Positions 21,566 to 32,814 of a DNA stretch of 46,033 nucleotides are shown in pieces. The notes under the pieces are model-generated. The model was given only the letters and a program-made list of their open reading frames with translations, searched no databases and was not told the DNA's origin. Source of the stretch: Zarea fungicola (taxonomy: Eukaryota; Ascomycota; Sordariomycetes; Hypocreales; Cordycipitaceae). The translations under genes and the position numbers were made by a program. The stretch covers positions 1 to 46,033 of the forward strand of contig FWCC01000477.1 of NCBI GenBank assembly GCA_900169235.1, given 5' to 3'. Every line of letters begins with the position of its first letter. The first letter of the stretch is position 1.

Positions 21566-22882
21566 CTAGGTAATAACAAAGACAAAAGAAAACGCGACGA
21601 GCACAATCGAGAGCGGATAGCGCAGCTTGTAACCGGCAGAGTTCCTCTCAGCTTCGATATAGGTGACATTTCTAAGCCGCCTCATAGACAGCTCCGATAA
21701 TTTCCCTCCGCTTGCGAGCTCGTACATTTGCTCGCCCAGTTGGCGCAGAATGTTAGTCGATCGTCCTGCCGGACACATGATGACCTTCCAACCTCCACCT
21801 TTTGGTACAATAAATGTTGAGCGCTGGTCATCAAATGCAAAACTGTAGGCATCTGGGCATACAGACTTGACGTTTTTGCTGTAAATGGACGGCTTGCAGA
21901 TGTTGGGGTCGTGGTACTTGCCGATGCAACAGTCCTTGTTACTGCCTGTTGTGGCGCAAGCGCTTTTGCACGGCGAAAAAGACGGCCGTTGAATGTTGTC
22001 GTCTGGGTAAGGATAAATCCCATCGCCAGGCTTCTTTGGTGGGAATGCCAGGTTTGGCCACGGGCACCAACGAGAAAGCATCTTATTCGTCTCGCTTTTT
22101 TCCAGCGGAATTGGATATGTCTTGTTTGAGTAGTATGTTCCCGTTGGTGCAATGTCATAGAGCCATCCTGATGTTGCGACACATGCTGCGTTGGTCAGAT
22201 TCGGAGGGATAAATGACGTGTTGTCCGAAGCTATGTGCTCGACACCAATGGGGAGATTGTATCCGTCGACTAACGATATGTCATAGAATGTCTGCATTCC
22301 GTTGATACCGCCTGCTAGATTAAACTCCACCAGAGTTGCAGGTACAGCGCCCTATACCTGTCAGTAACCACTCTGAAGAATATTGGAGAAGCTTACACTG
22401 AATTCGCAGTCGAGCTTGGCAAAACAGTCGCCAGTTTGACAGGCACAGGATTCACCATTTACTGTGCAGTTTGTCCTCCCCCAGATTCTTCCCTGCCAGC
22501 TTGAACCGACAGTCAGATTCTTACTGTCCCCAGGCTGTAGCTCGAACCCGCCAGTTCCCGGACCTACTCCTGCCTGGGTCGCCAGACCAGGCCATATAGT
22601 AGTGTCACATTGGTTGGCAATAACCAACGAAATTCTGGCATCATTGTTGGTAGGGGGACCTCGCTTTGAGACATCGGCCTGCTTCGTTTGTTCTATAAAT
22701 CTATGCTGCCAGTTGCCTAGAGGAGAGACACCGGAGCTTGCGCTGATGCAATCTGCCAGAGACAGGAGAGCCAGAAGCAGAATCGCGAAGCGACAGTCGG
22801 GTGAGCGACAAAAATCGAACTTGCAAGGCCGATTGATACGTGGCATGCCCATTGGGCTGTGAGCTGCAGACTGTTGGACCAT
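21566..22882 (-). CDS. Thaumatin-like (PR-5 fold) GPI-anchored protein
   Basis: Exons are 22882-22397 and 22351-21566 with a 45-nt intron, giving 423 residues. A hydrophobic segment, FAILLLALLSLADCISAS (about 32-50), is the signal peptide. It sits late, so Met11 or Met13 may be the true start. The thaumatin/osmotin fold begins at LVIANQCDTTIWPGLATQAG (about 86-105) and continues with GGFELQPGDSKNLTVGSSW, IWGRTNC, CACQTGDC, then LVEFNLAGG and FYDISLVDGYNLPI. Later Cys-rich blocks include CKSACATTGSNKDCC and CPDAYSFAFDD. This order is that of the family, some of whose members degrade beta-glucan (GH152). The C-terminus ends in a hydrophobic stretch (YPLSIVLVAFSFVFVIT) after a Thr/Asn-rich region, consistent with a GPI signal or membrane anchor. 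It is convergent with the ankyrin gene (231 bases apart). Substrate cannot be told from sequence. Confidence 0.9.
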
Positions 22883-24037
22883 TGAGTTACATGTAGCAGA
22901 TATATGATTGCAACCTGCTCATGTTGATAAAATCTGTGAGCCTGTTGTGATGGCCAGTATTCTATTGTATACACAATTGATACTCGTTGCCACACAAGCT
23001 GATCTAGGTATGCTGTATGATGATGTACAATCGCACCCTTGAAAGGTCGCTGTCTCGAAATCGCTTCAGTCGGTAGCCTTATTGATTGCTAGCGGCGTTT
23101 TTGCTTTGAAATTGAGAGAGGAGTGCACCGTAGATGGCGGGGCAATCCCAAGAACGAGACAGTAATGTTTCAGGAGTATGCAAAAAACACAAGGTACGGT
23201 ATGTAGATAGCGTTTTGGAAGCCAGCCGATGAAAGATAGGAAATGGAAAATACGGAAACTGGTGTGGAGGGGGAGAGGAGTGAATTGGATAGAGGATCGC
23301 AGCTTTAGTACGTAGTATCAGAACTGGAATCCTTGGTATCCAGAACATCAACGCTGCAAGGCACCGCTGGTTTAGAAAGTCAAGGCAGGCTCGCTGTTCG
23401 TCTAGAGCTGGCTCACCTATTAAAGGTCGGCGCTGGCCGCGCATTGGTTTTGGAAGTGACGTGGGAGGTGCAACAGGCTGCAGTTCTCTGCCGTGAGTGG
23501 TGGCGCTTACACTTTGGGCTGGTCCAGGCACTTTATTATACTTGGCTCTTTGACAGTTACCCTGCCATGGTTCCTGATTCGCTAGGCACTGTGGCTTGAC
23601 CAAGGCCAAGTAGGAGGCTTAGGTGCATATTAATATACCATTTCGCGGAAGTATATGTTTATGTCGTCATACAATGCCACTTTGCTGATCATTACCCTCC
23701 GTCCCGAAATCCTTAAAATAGAGTCAATTGTCTATGGAACATATAGATAACAAGCACGTCATCGCCTTTCAAAAAGATTAAAAAACAAAAAAACCACTCC
23801 AGGTTGCAGCTCTGCTCAATATCCACCAAAGTGTGCAACATGCAAAACTGTCTCCGAAATCAGCCAGCTGGCTGAATAGTATTTAGTCGTAGCCCCGACA
23901 CGTTTGCCTCGCAATAGATCAACTCGTTCTTTATAAGTCATGGCGCTGTTAGGTATCAATGCTCCCCTTTCGATTTTTCATGCTTTCCCACATCTTTGGG
24001 AAATAGCGTCGCGTGTCATCCCCCTTTTATTAGACGA
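22883..24037. other. Intergenic region between thaumatin-like gene and Hsp70-like gene
   Basis: About 1.15 kb with no supported gene. It should include the promoter of the thaumatin-like gene and the 3' flank of the Hsp70-like gene. A minus-strand open frame of 176 codons (23609-23079) has no recognisable domain and unlikely composition. Confidence 0.5.
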
Positions 24038-26506
24038 TTACCTGAAGCGGGCACGGCAGCGGCCCATAACCTCACCCTGGCAAACCAACTCCGCATTGAA
24101 TTCGGATCCGTCGAGAGTTAAGTAGATATCGAAGTAGACGCGGTAGAAAGTTCCTTGTGGTGTATCCATGCGCTCGAAATCCTTTTCGAGGTTTTTGCGT
24201 GAAAGGTCCGATGTGAGGGTGACAACCTCCTTGATACCTATTACGGAGTTAGACATGTTTTTGGAATTCATGCGAATCGACTTTGTAACCTACGAGGATC
24301 CTTGGTATACTCGGGGCAAACATCGTCGTCGCACCCGAACAGAACGTCCTCATACATGAGGGTAGCGCCGGGGGCAACTTGTCTGAAGAATGATACCTTG
24401 AAAGTCTCGCCATTCTTGACTTTCTGACCTCTCTGCACAAAGATTTGTCGGGTAAATTTGCAGCGATCTTTTCCGTCGAGAGAAGGCACACGATAGGCTT
24501 CCGGGTGGTAGCCCTCCTTGAATGGCTGGAGAGTACCCATGAGGTAATGGCGACGGGCAATGCGGTGAGTAATGATGCGCTCACTGATACCAGCAGTGAC
24601 TGCACCCTTGACAATGGCGGCGACAGAGTCCATTGGCCGAACGACCTTCGACTGGAACTGCGGAGGTACATGTAATTTGATCTGTTGGAAGAGGTATTCG
24701 GAAGCACCGAAACCACCAACGACCAAGATATTCTGTAGAGTTCGATTCTGAGCCTGGATGGCGATAATTTGGTTGCGCACAAGTTCGAGAATGCGGTTGA
24801 CGACGGGCTCAAAGCACTGAAGAATCTCCTCGTTGGTAAATGTCATATAGCCCTCCTCAATGCCGGCCTCAGGGAACTCGGCCTCTATACCAACATCAAC
24901 GGCCCATTTCTGTCCGTTGTTTCTGAAATCAGCCTTGATCCTGTTCTCAAAGTCCATGATGCACTTGGCGTACACGCGGCCAGCTGTTTTCGAACCATCG
25001 GGAAGCTTCATCTTGCGAATCTTGGTTCGTAGAATGTTGCTAAAGTTGCGGTTGAGTGCAGTCGAGCCACAAGAGTCCCCAGAGCCAGCCGTGCACTCGG
25101 CTACCGTGAAGGGGTTCTCTTCCTCAACTTCATAGGCGATCAAATCAACAGTGCCACCACCACAATCGACAATCAGGACAGCGTCGTGAACCTTGAGGTT
25201 GAGTAGACCAGTCTTGGAGCAGAAAAGAGCAGCCGCCTCAGGTTCGGAGACAAGAGTGAGACGATTATCGTTTTCATCGCGCAGGAAACCAGCCTGAATG
25301 GCGGCAGCACGGGTAGCAGCCTTGCCGGCATCATTCCAAATGGCGGGAACAGTCAAGTAGTATCGAATATTGCGTTCTTCTCGGTTGAAAACTTCACCTA
25401 GCGCCTTTTGAAGAGCGGCACGCATAGCCTGACGCAATTTGAACAGGTAGTCGGCTGCGACATCAATTTCAGACTTGCCCGGGGGCAGAGGAGGCAGGTT
25501 AATGGGGTCAATGTACGTGTTGCCGCTCAGCATAAGCTGCAATTTGAACCACTCAACCTTTTGCACGCCGGGCTTGGGATATCCAGTCGGGGCGAGGGCA
25601 TCGGCGATATCAGGGCCCCAGCCAACGACTTTTTGGTACTGGTCGTAATAGAGAACCGTGGGTATCTAGCAGTGGAGTAGGGACGTTAGCTTGATTTCGG
25701 GACTTTATGTGGTGCAGAGTATTGAACAAACCTTCTGCTTAGTATACGAACCAGCACCTGGCCACTCGGTGATAATGTCCTCCTTTGCTTCGTTGTTGGT
25801 GGCAAATGCGAATGCGACACCGGAGAAAGTTGTGCCCTATTTACCACTATTAGTCCGACGCTGAACCACGCTTGAGAATTTTGGCGGGGTCAATGTATCG
25901 GCAAGAGGATCAAAAACTCACGAAATCAATGCCGACAATGAGCTGGGCCTTGCTCTGGCTCGACCCTTCAACCTCGGCACGGCTCTGGCCAAATTGCTGG
26001 GCAATAGGGCCGCCAGCAGGCGGGGGGGGGTGCCCAGGAGGATATCCAGCCGGGGGATAGCCCTGTGGAGGTTGCTGATGGCCCATTGGGGGAGGGCCAC
26101 CGCCGCCCATACCTGGAGCCATGTTGGGGGGGTATCCTAGAGGAGTACCTGTGTTTATGGGAGGAGGGCCGCCAACCATTTGCGAAGGAGGTGTGCGGTT
26201 CGGGCCTTGGTTTGTCAAAGGACTGGTGCGGCCGATGGGAGGCTGACCGCCGGGAGGTCCTGGAGGACCGGGAGCGTAGTTTGCAGTGTAACTTGGCGGG
26301 CGGTTGCCAGCCCCGGGATGGTTCATTGGAAGTGATGTAGTCGAGGCAGACGATGTGAGGGGAGCAAGGCCAGCGGCGTTGCTCTGAGGTATTTGGCCCG
26401 GAGGCGGGGTATTGCTGGGGAGGACGCCGTCGACGGTCTGGATGCTGGCGGTGGATTTGCGCTTTCCGAACCCGAAGTTTTTCAGGCGAGAGTTTATCGA
26501 GCTCAT
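24038..26506 (-). CDS. Hsp70-like ATPase, HSPA12 type, with Pro-rich N-terminus
   Basis: Exons are 26506-25922, 25836-25732, 25665-24294 and 24237-24038, giving 753 residues. The first 195 residues are not Hsp70: after MSSINSRLKNFGFGKRKSTA comes a long Pro/Gly/Gln-rich segment. The actin-like ATPase domain starts at exon 1's end with VGIDF joined to GTTFSGVAFAF (about 193-206), the phosphate-1 loop. Further marks are YYLTVPAIWND (about 332-342), VSEPEAAAL (369-377), the phosphate-2 loop VDCGGGTVDLIAY (396-408) and the adenosine motif ILVVGGFGASEYL. The classic Hsp70 substrate-binding domain is not seen; the C-terminal 150 residues are a short beta-rich tail. This is the HSPA12-like group, expanded in filamentous fungi and of mostly unknown role. 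The frame stays open upstream to 26878, so a longer N-terminus cannot be excluded; I prefer 26506 because of the purine-rich leader and the plausible N-terminus. Confidence 0.9.
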
Positions 26507-27125
26507 AAGGAAAGGAAAGGGAAGAGGAGAAGAAAGGGGGGAAGAAGCAGAAACAGAGCCAGGTGCGGGAGGGGGAGCAAGGAAAGATCCTGTGAGCATG
26601 GACGGGGGGTGTGGGAGAGGAAGGAAAAGCCGTGAGCTCGTAAGCAAAGTATCTGAAGCGGGCGGCCTGCTGGGCAGTTGGAGGGGAAGATGTTGGTGGC
26701 CGTGGAGGGGCGGCGTCGCTGGAGTACCAGCTCCTGTAACTGTTAAATGCGCTGAGCGCCAGGTACCTGGAAGATGTGAGGCGCCAGGCTGAGCTCTGGT
26801 GGGCGTGGGTTTCGGTGTGGGCGTGAGTTTTGGTGTGGGCGTGGGGAGCAGAGTGGGCTGGGGAGCGCCTACTGGCATAGGTAAGCTTCAGAGTACTTCG
26901 GGCACACTGCGAGATGGTTAAATAAGGGTCGCTCCCGTTTATCCCGGGCGAACCCTTTTTTTTTTACGACCCAGAGGATGAGATGAAAGAACAGAAACAC
27001 TGGCAGATGAATTGCATATGGATAGAACCAGCTACGCAAGTTTGCCTCTTGGCCGAACCGCATTACGCAAAGTAAGTCTCTTCCTAGTTGCTGGAAAAGA
27101 GACGCTAGATGTACCCAGTACTTGT

Positions 27126-27231
27126 CAGGTACGGCAGGTAGGTACTTGGCCACCTCTGTCACCTACCTACCTACAGCACTGTCACCTAAATACAGCATTG
27201 CACCTCTGTGCTGGTGCGCACAGGTAGGTAA
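27126..27231. repeat. Cluster of TACCTA/TAGGTA motifs
   Basis: The stretch holds GGCAGGTAGGTACTTGG (27133-27149), ACCTACCTACCTAC (27161-27174), a CACCTAAATAC and CAGGTAGGTAAAAG (27221-27234). It lies about 620 bases upstream of the Hsp70-like start. The motif family also occurs near 46-111, 13791, 19948, 29989-30195 and 35249-35267, always outside coding sequence in this window except for one copy at an intron edge (885-897). Confidence 0.6.
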
Positions 27232-29988
27232 AAGTTAATAATACCGCGTTAGTACAAAATGGCTTGCCAGGTAACTTCCAACGTAACTACTATAATACGA
27301 GGGGGCTGAAGATGCTGCGCAGTGAATGCCCATTGGCCCGAAGCGACTTTCTTTGGGCTCAAGGCACTCCATTGCCGCAGAGCACAGACACTGGCCTTCA
27401 GTGTCGGCTGCGAAATAAACAAACTTGTCCAAACTTGCCCATGAATAGCACAGTGCCGCACCCGATGGAATTATCTGCGTGCTGCGCAGTCATTAGACTG
27501 GTTAGCGACCGACAGGTACGCCGTTAAGCAGACTTATCCGGGGCCGCTGCGAGGTTGGCAAGTAAAAATTAACACCTCGAAGCAGTGCGAGCCTGCAAAG
27601 ATCCCAGCTTGAAGCCGCCACCGTGGTTGATGATGGTGCGAACAGAAGACAAAGCGATTTTCTTCGCATGACAGAAATAGAATTCGTCAGCCACTAAACA
27701 AGGCGTTGAGCCCACAAGTTTCGGACTAACTTAGTTATAGACACAAGTGTCAATTTCGGGACTATTTAAATGTATGTAGTTCTTATTTGTTCTTCCTCTG
27801 CCTAACCTGTTTCATTAACAGTGACATACATAGGCATTGACACGAATTTACAATATGGAGATACAGTTCTACAGCTTCAGTTGCAATTGCCCAGGATTGT
27901 CTGCTCGTGCAGGATTTTATCTCCTGCCATACTTCTGTTGGAAACTGCCTTGACATTGCACAAATGACCCACCTATGCCTGCTCAGCCTACCAGAGACGG
28001 GCCAATGATACTCCATCTGCTACGGGGATGTGGTGGGGGTTTGTCACATCAGTCTTTCTATAATAAGCTTGCTCGATTGCTCGCTTGTCAATAGGTACTG
28101 TATTATGTACCTTAGTTACCATTATTAGCCACTTTGATCAATCAGTTGCCAGCGAGCCATGATATTGGGATCGAGCCAACGCGCAAGAAATGGGTCCAGC
28201 TTGTGAATCCAGATTTGCATTAAAGGCCCCACGAGCGAGACTGGCGATCAGGAGAGTAGGCGTTTGTTTTTATATAACAAAGATCTCAACATGACTGCTC
28301 AGGTACCTTTACTATGCTCTGCAAGGCTGCATGCGCTCTCATAATGAATTGCGAAGTTTGTTCTTGTAACTACTTAGCTGGTGGTCTACTAATCCATCTT
28401 CCGGCTGCCCAGCCTTGTAGCTCCGTGTTGCGGCCCTGGTGTTGCTCGGCTCAAATTGCTAACGCGATGATCCGGAGAATGTGTCATGTGCCTGATCTGA
28501 AATTATTTCCTCATTCCCCTCTCTCTTCTGCCAGGAGTCTTGCAGCATTTGGTCAATATTCCAGGGCAAGTGCACAATTGACGTGCATGCTCTTGTCAGA
28601 GTACAGCTCCTCGTATTTCGTCTATGACAGGACAAACGAACATGCTGGCCCAAAGTTCTTCCGGTCTCCTCGGCACGTAACTTGTAGAATCGGCGAATAA
28701 GTCAGGTCTCCGTAACCCAACGCCTCCGAAGAGCGCAGCCAAGAGCAATCTAGTCTGTGAATAAAGAGGATATGAGGCTCAATGACAGCCGAAATCTTGA
28801 ACTGCATCTGCTCTCTTTTGAATACATACCTATTCTTGATATATATTGACAAATATTAACCGAACTACATTTGACCATTGAATTATTACTTACAGCATAC
28901 GGAGCATTGTGTATGCAAGCTGTCAATTTGAGGCAAGTGGAGTTTGCGGCGCAGGCCTGCATACGCGCTGGAAGCCCGGCCCTGGGTTCATATAAACGAC
29001 GGGTAGGGGTTTAACTAGTTGCAACACCACCTATTCAACAGTGCCAAATACCTCGAACTGTAATAGCCAACAGGGTTTGCGGTGAATGTTACGAACAGAG
29101 GATAACTAGAGGTAGAATCTGGGACTTGAAAATGAAGCAGTACCTGACAATAAGGACCGCCACAACATAGCCAAAGCAAAGCAAGCCACCGGCTACTCTG
29201 CGAACCGGCAAGCCTGGGAAAAACGAAAACACACTGCATGAAGCGCTGAGCCCCAAGCCTCAACCAGCTAACATCGCACCACTAGAGTTGAGCTGCACGT
29301 CTTTCGGCCCGGTTTCCCATCCCCTGTTCAAATACTGACTACCCGCCAAAAATCAGGGAGCCAGTTGCATCCTAAATTATTTTTGCAGCTCAATCAGTTC
29401 CCAGTTTGCGCCATTTGATAGCAAGGTTTGCTGGGCTTGACTGGGGCGAAGCCCTCCGCAATTCGTCTCCCCTGGACCGGCCGGTTCGGCGAAATTAAGC
29501 TCTGCTGCCATAGTGCAAGGCAACTATCGGTGTGTTCATCAAAGCGACTGGTGACAGCACCAAACTGTACCAAATAGCTCTACGGAGTAGCTGTGGACGA
29601 GACGAGACAAAGAAGGCCAAAAACTCATCCAACTAATTTGGGAAGTGAGCTATCTAGTGCGTGGCTCTGCAATCCAGCCCATCGAGAACTGATGTGATCA
29701 GATTTTGCCGGTACTGTTAGGTGCTGTGTTGGCAGCCCACACCTATCACCACGGCGGCGTCTACAAAGCACGCTAAAACTGCCCTGTGGCATGTTGGCTG
29801 GTGGCAGACTGACGAGTCAAAACTGCAGGCAAAATGCTGTTCAACTTTGGCGAATGTTCTGTCCGTTGTTGGACTGCTGTTGATTGTCTCTGTAGTTAAG
29901 CATGTTCCTTTTGTCTTTCTCGGTGCATTTTCACAGGGTTAGCGCTTGGTGCTGTATCCCATTTCAGCTTCGTCGTTGGGTAACTAGC

Positions 29989-30194
29989 GCCGCCTAACTA
30001 CCTACCTAAGGCAGGTATTTGTGCTGCCCGCTTTTGGCCAGACAGTGAGTGCTACGCTTTGAGGTTAATTCACTTTGCAAGCACAGGTCTTCAACGAATT
30101 ACACTCCTTATTACCTATTTCCAGTCAAGCCGCCTAACTGCCTACCTACTTACTACCTAGTAGGTACTAAGGTAGGTAACTAGGTACCTACCTA
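29989..30194. repeat. Duplicated 20-mer and TAGGTA cluster upstream of hexokinase
   Basis: GCCGCCTAACTACCTACCTA (29989-30008) recurs with one mismatch at 30129-30148, exactly 140 bases away. The second copy runs into a dense cluster ending in AACTAGGTACCTACCTAAA near 30178-30196. The cluster lies 440-640 bases upstream of the hexokinase start codon and may be regulatory. Confidence 0.7.
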
Positions 30195-30630
30195 AACGGA
30201 GTGCCCCGGAGCCACTCCAGCAAGTGCTAGCAGACAGGCCATGGTGCCCAGGTCAGCCACCAAAGAAAGCCACTAAAAGCTGCAAGCTTTAGTAGCCGTT
30301 CCCCGCATCCCCCAAACCGTCCTCCGTCTGCGCCGCAGCTTCTGCAGCCGGCACAAAAGCTCAGGCCAAGCTTGCCCACCCACACCCAAACCCACTGTTC
30401 AGTATCAGTAGGTAGTCCGCCACCAACCTCTCAACAAGCTCGCCCAGCTACTGCTTAATGACGCCAAGTTTCTCCTCTCCTACCTCCAACTTTTTCGCCC
30501 ATTTCCCTTTTCAACACAGGGTCGCTTCTTGTCGAGATCCTTGTTCTCCCCCATAATCTCTGCCTCTGAGACGGTCTGCTACAACACAGCCTCGTTTCCT
30601 ACTCTACAGCTTGTCTCGTGGCCCCTCAAC

Positions 30631-32456
30631 ATGGATTTGCAAGCAGAGACCTCAAAGGTCGTGTCACAGTTCGAGTTCTCCGATGCAGACGTCAACATCC
30701 ATGTCTCAGAGTTCTTAAAGCAGATGAGTGTGTACCCTGGCGCGAAGTGCCTCTCCCCTTCTCGTAAGGGCTGACAATTTCTTTTCTGCAGATACTGGCC
30801 TCCAGAAGGATGGTACGAGCATTAGCCAGATCCCGACCTACGTCACAGCAGTTCCAGATGGTACGGAAAAGGTTTGTAGATGCCAACAATGTATATCCTT
30901 TCCCTGCGCCAAGCTTACTTTGTCAGGGACTCTATCTCGCCGTCGATCTCGGCGGCACCAATTTCCGTGTCTGCTCCATCATGCTCAATGGCGACACCAC
31001 CTTCAATCTCACCTACAACAAGGTCGCTATTCCTAAAGAGCTCATGGTCGCTAAGACTGCCAAGGAGCTCTTTGCGTTCCTCGCTAAGCAGATTGAGCTT
31101 TTCCTGCGCGAACACCATGCCGACCACTTTGAGAGCCACGTCCGAAGACGTCACACCGCCAGCACTCCTATGGGCTACCGAGACGAACACATCTTCCGCC
31201 TCGGCTTCACCTTCAGTTTCCCTGTCCAGCAGATCGGTATCAACAAGGGCAAGCTCATCCGGTGGACTAAGGGCTTCGATATTCCAGATGCTATCGGTAA
31301 AGATGTTTGCGCCTTGCTACAGGATGAAATCGATAGGCTCAGACTTCCCGTCAAGGTCGCTGCTCTTGTCAACGACACTGTTGGCACTTTGATGGCGCGC
31401 TCATACACATCAGTCGGCAAACACCAATCTATTCTCGGCGCAATCTTTGGAACCGGCACCAATGGTGCATACATGGAAAAGACCGCCAATATCAAGAAGC
31501 CCGTTACTGGCGAGTACGATACGTCGACAGGTGAAATGGTTGTCAACACTGAATGGGGCTCATTTGACAATCAGCTCAATGTTCTGCCTAACACCCCCTG
31601 GGACAAGAAGCTGGACCAGGACAGTGTTAATAAGGGCTTCCAAATGTTCGAAAAGCGCGTCTCTGGTATGTTTCTTGGAGAAATTGTGCGACTTGCCATC
31701 GTCGAGATGCTGCAGAAGAAGTCAATTGGTCTTTTCCAGGACGCCAACTCAAGCTTCAATGATCATGTCACAACCACAAGTGTAGACCCCAAGTCTTCTC
31801 TTTTCACTCAATGGGGGCTGGACAGCGCCGTAATGTCCGTCGCCGCGAGTGACAATACACCCGAGCTCTCCACCCTGAGACAAGAGCTGGAAAAGACCTT
31901 GAGCGTGTACGGTGCTTCACTTGAGGATGCGCAGGCCTTCAAGGCCGTCGCGAATGCAGTAGCGCGCCGCGCCGCTCGACTCTCTGCTGTTGCCATTGGC
32001 GCCATTGTTATTCAATCCGGCAAGCTGGATGACCCCGAGGTCGAGATTGTGGATATTGGTGTTGATGGCAGTCTTGTCGAACACTATCCCTTCTTCCGCG
32101 ATATGATTTACGAAGCTCTGCGGGCCATGGATGGTATTGGTGCCAAGGGCGCTGATAGGATCCGCATTGGCATTGCCAAAGACGGCAGTGGCGTTGGTGC
32201 TGCCCTCATTGCGCTTGTTGCAGCAAGCAGAGAGCAGCCTGGTGACTTCCTGGCAGATTTGCGCACAGATATCAAACGTGGCCTCGACCGAATTCCTCAT
32301 CATGGTATGCTATCCTTCTTCTGCCAATTCTTGACGGCTTAATTGCTAACTCTCATTGTAGTTGAAGAATCGCCTATTTCGAACAAGGCACTCTATGCCA
32401 TTGGTGCTGTGGTTGCAATTGGGGCCGCTGCTCTGTGGTACTCTAGGCGTCGTTAG
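30631..32456 (+). CDS. Hexokinase with C-terminal membrane tail (HxkC/XprF-like)
   Basis: Exons are 30631-30727, 30792-30871, 30927-32304 and 32362-32456, giving 549 residues. The hexokinase fold is complete. The ATP phosphate-1 loop is LAVDLGGTNFRV (63-74). The sugar-binding signature is LGFTFSFPVQQIG...WTKGF (151-176). Asp209 in LVNDTVGTL is the catalytic base, FGTGTNGAYME carries Glu243, NTEWGSF carries Glu268, and DGSGVGAALIA lies near the C-terminus. The last exon adds 31 residues absent from ordinary hexokinases: VEESPISNK, a hydrophobic helix (ALYAIGAVVAIGAAALWY, 528-545) and SRRR. This tail looks like a tail anchor with a basic end, as on mitochondrial outer-membrane proteins. Aspergillus nidulans HxkC/XprF, an atypical hexokinase reported on mitochondria and acting in protease regulation, is the likely counterpart. 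Known key residues appear intact here, so catalysis is possible. The upstream frame is open to 30529 but the CAACATGG start fits best. Confidence 0.93.
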
Positions 32457-32814
32457 GCGATTTATATTGATTGGAGTTTTGTTACGGCGTCTTGTCATGC
32501 TTTACGAAACAGTTTAAAGCTTGTGTATCAATATATTGTCAACTTGGGTGTGGTTGAAGTTCTGATTGGCTACCATCTTCTATATGTCTTTGATTTCTAG
32601 CAGCACAGTTTTCTTCTTTTATTCCACCATTTTGGTGTGTGACACTGGAAGGGGCAAGGCTGTGTGTCTATGTCGCTCATCTCTAATCTACATTCATTAC
32701 TCAATATTGTCATGCGTCTACATATCCCTTCCCTTTCCAACCTGGTACCATAACCAGTCGTGAAAACTCTAGACGTATCTTGGCACCTCTTAAAACTTTT
32801 TCAATTGCAGCCAA
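32457..32814. other. 3' flanks between convergent hexokinase and NAA50-like genes
   Basis: This short region separates two convergent genes and should hold both transcript ends. It is T-rich and has no coding frame worth calling. Confidence 0.5.

Larger units (their letters stand above)
26507..30630. other. Gene-free region, about 4.1 kb, with TAGGTA-type motifs
   Basis: I find no intact gene. The first 370 bases are GC-rich and could be 5' leader or N-terminal extension of the Hsp70-like gene. From about 27.2 to 30.0 kb there are only short open frames without domains. Two clusters of TAGGTA/TACCTA motifs occur, at 27126-27231 and 29989-30195. The last 300 bases before 30630 are C/T-rich, typical of a fungal 5' leader for the hexokinase gene. 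Confidence 0.5.

Noticed and set aside
23079..23609. Minus-strand open frame of 176 codons
   Set aside because: No domain and a Pro/Leu/Ser composition typical of noncoding frames; it lies in the promoter side of the thaumatin-like gene.
28314..28700. Plus-strand open frame of 128 codons
   Set aside because: No recognisable domain, biased composition and no supporting splice sites; treated as noncoding.
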